Origin: Virgibacillus salexigens
GTDB taxonomy: Bacteria > Bacillota > Bacilli > Bacillales > Amphibacillaceae
NCBI RefSeq assembly: GCF_014905415.1
Contig: NZ_BNEO01000002.1
Span: forward strand, 992,001 to 1,056,000
Length of the DNA: 64,000 nucleotides
Direction of reading: 5' to 3'
This document shows positions 63,784 to 64,000 of the stretch, piece after piece. Within the stretch, counting starts at the first letter, position 1; each line of letters starts with the position of its first letter. The notes beneath the pieces are model-generated. The model saw only the letters and a list, made by a program, of their open reading frames with translations, was not told the origin of the DNA and made no database searches. The translations under genes were made by a program, and so were the position numbers.

Positions 63784-64000
63784 TTATAAATAAATCTTTC
63801 CAATCATCCTTATTGATCTAAAATATTTCCGTAATGTTGGTGACATTTCTCTTATGTTTGATTCAACAACTGTAAGAGTACCTTCATAACCACGAGACAA
63901 ATGAGAAAAGGAATCCTGTACTTTATCTTCGTCAATAGTTACATCCATTTCCTGCACACCTTTTATGACATTCATTTCTTGATAACTATCGCTTTCCTCG
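63784..64000 (-). CDS. Partial hypothetical prophage protein
   Basis: The frame is open to the right edge (EESDSYQEMNVIKGVQEMDV at the visible start), so the gene probably begins outside the window; an internal ATG (63973-63975) lacks a good ribosome binding site. The C-terminus is IREMSPTLRKYFRSIRMIG. Not recognised. Confidence 0.5.
   Translation of the reverse strand, partial: EESDSYQEMNVIKGVQEMDVTIDEDKVQDSFSHLSRGYEGTLTVVESNIREMSPTLRKYFRSIRMIGKIYL

Overview
The window is AT-rich chromosomal DNA of an endospore-forming Bacillota, almost certainly Bacillaceae. It carries spoIVFA/B, spoIIB, spoVID and ysxE, and its gene order follows Bacillus subtilis (rplU-spoIVF-min-mre-radC-spoIIB-folC-valS-ysxE-spoVID-hem-engB-lonA-clpX-tig). 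The sequence alone does not fix the genus; an Oceanobacillus/Virgibacillus-type organism is my inference. Two genes usual in that order in B. subtilis, maf (between spoIIB and radC) and lonB (between lonA and clpX), are absent here.

Bases 1 to about 36.2 kb are host core genome, almost all on the minus strand. They hold the ribosomal L21/Prp start, an RNase H-like protein, the SpoIVFA/SpoIVFB sigma-K processing pair, division-site selection (MinC/MinD), cell shape (MreBCD), RadC, SpoIIB and FolC. A divergent pair of tandem ATP-grasp ligases follows on the plus strand. Next come valS behind a T-box riboswitch, the coat genes ysxE and spoVID, the haem operon hemA-hemX-hemC-hemD-hemB-hemL, a polar amino-acid ABC transporter, engB, lonA, clpX, tig, a YsoA-like TPR protein and an HD-domain hydrolase. 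Many true starts are TTG or GTG codons placed by strong ribosome binding sites.

From about 36.85 kb to the right edge lies most of a siphovirus-type prophage with HK97-like head genes, running off the window. Its late genes read leftward. In order they are a short tyrosine recombinase, an XtmA-like DNA-binding protein, an HNH nuclease fused to a P-loop kinase-like domain, a zinc-ribbon miniprotein, P27-type small and then large terminase, DUF1056, portal, protease, capsid and connectors. The tail genes follow: major tail protein, a collagen-repeat protein, the gpG/gpGT frameshift pair, a Pmp3-family protein, tape measure, Dit, an M14-peptidase tail protein, an O-antigen-ligase-like membrane protein, an S74-type tail spike, two holins and an amidase endolysin. 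At the left end are FtsK-like and replication-relaxation genes, a lipoprotein, and a divergent HTH regulator beside direct repeats.

The most unusual part is the tail tip (42.9-49.8 kb). Dit and the next protein share a recently duplicated jelly-roll-like module. The second of these also carries a complete M14 metallocarboxypeptidase site. A polysaccharide-polymerase-like gene with its own putative promoter is inserted between it and the autoprocessing spike. Together this looks like a module that recognises, trims and possibly remodels the host surface. Other notable points are a tape-measure gene that seems to start at ATA, and the HNH/P-loop fusion beside the terminase.
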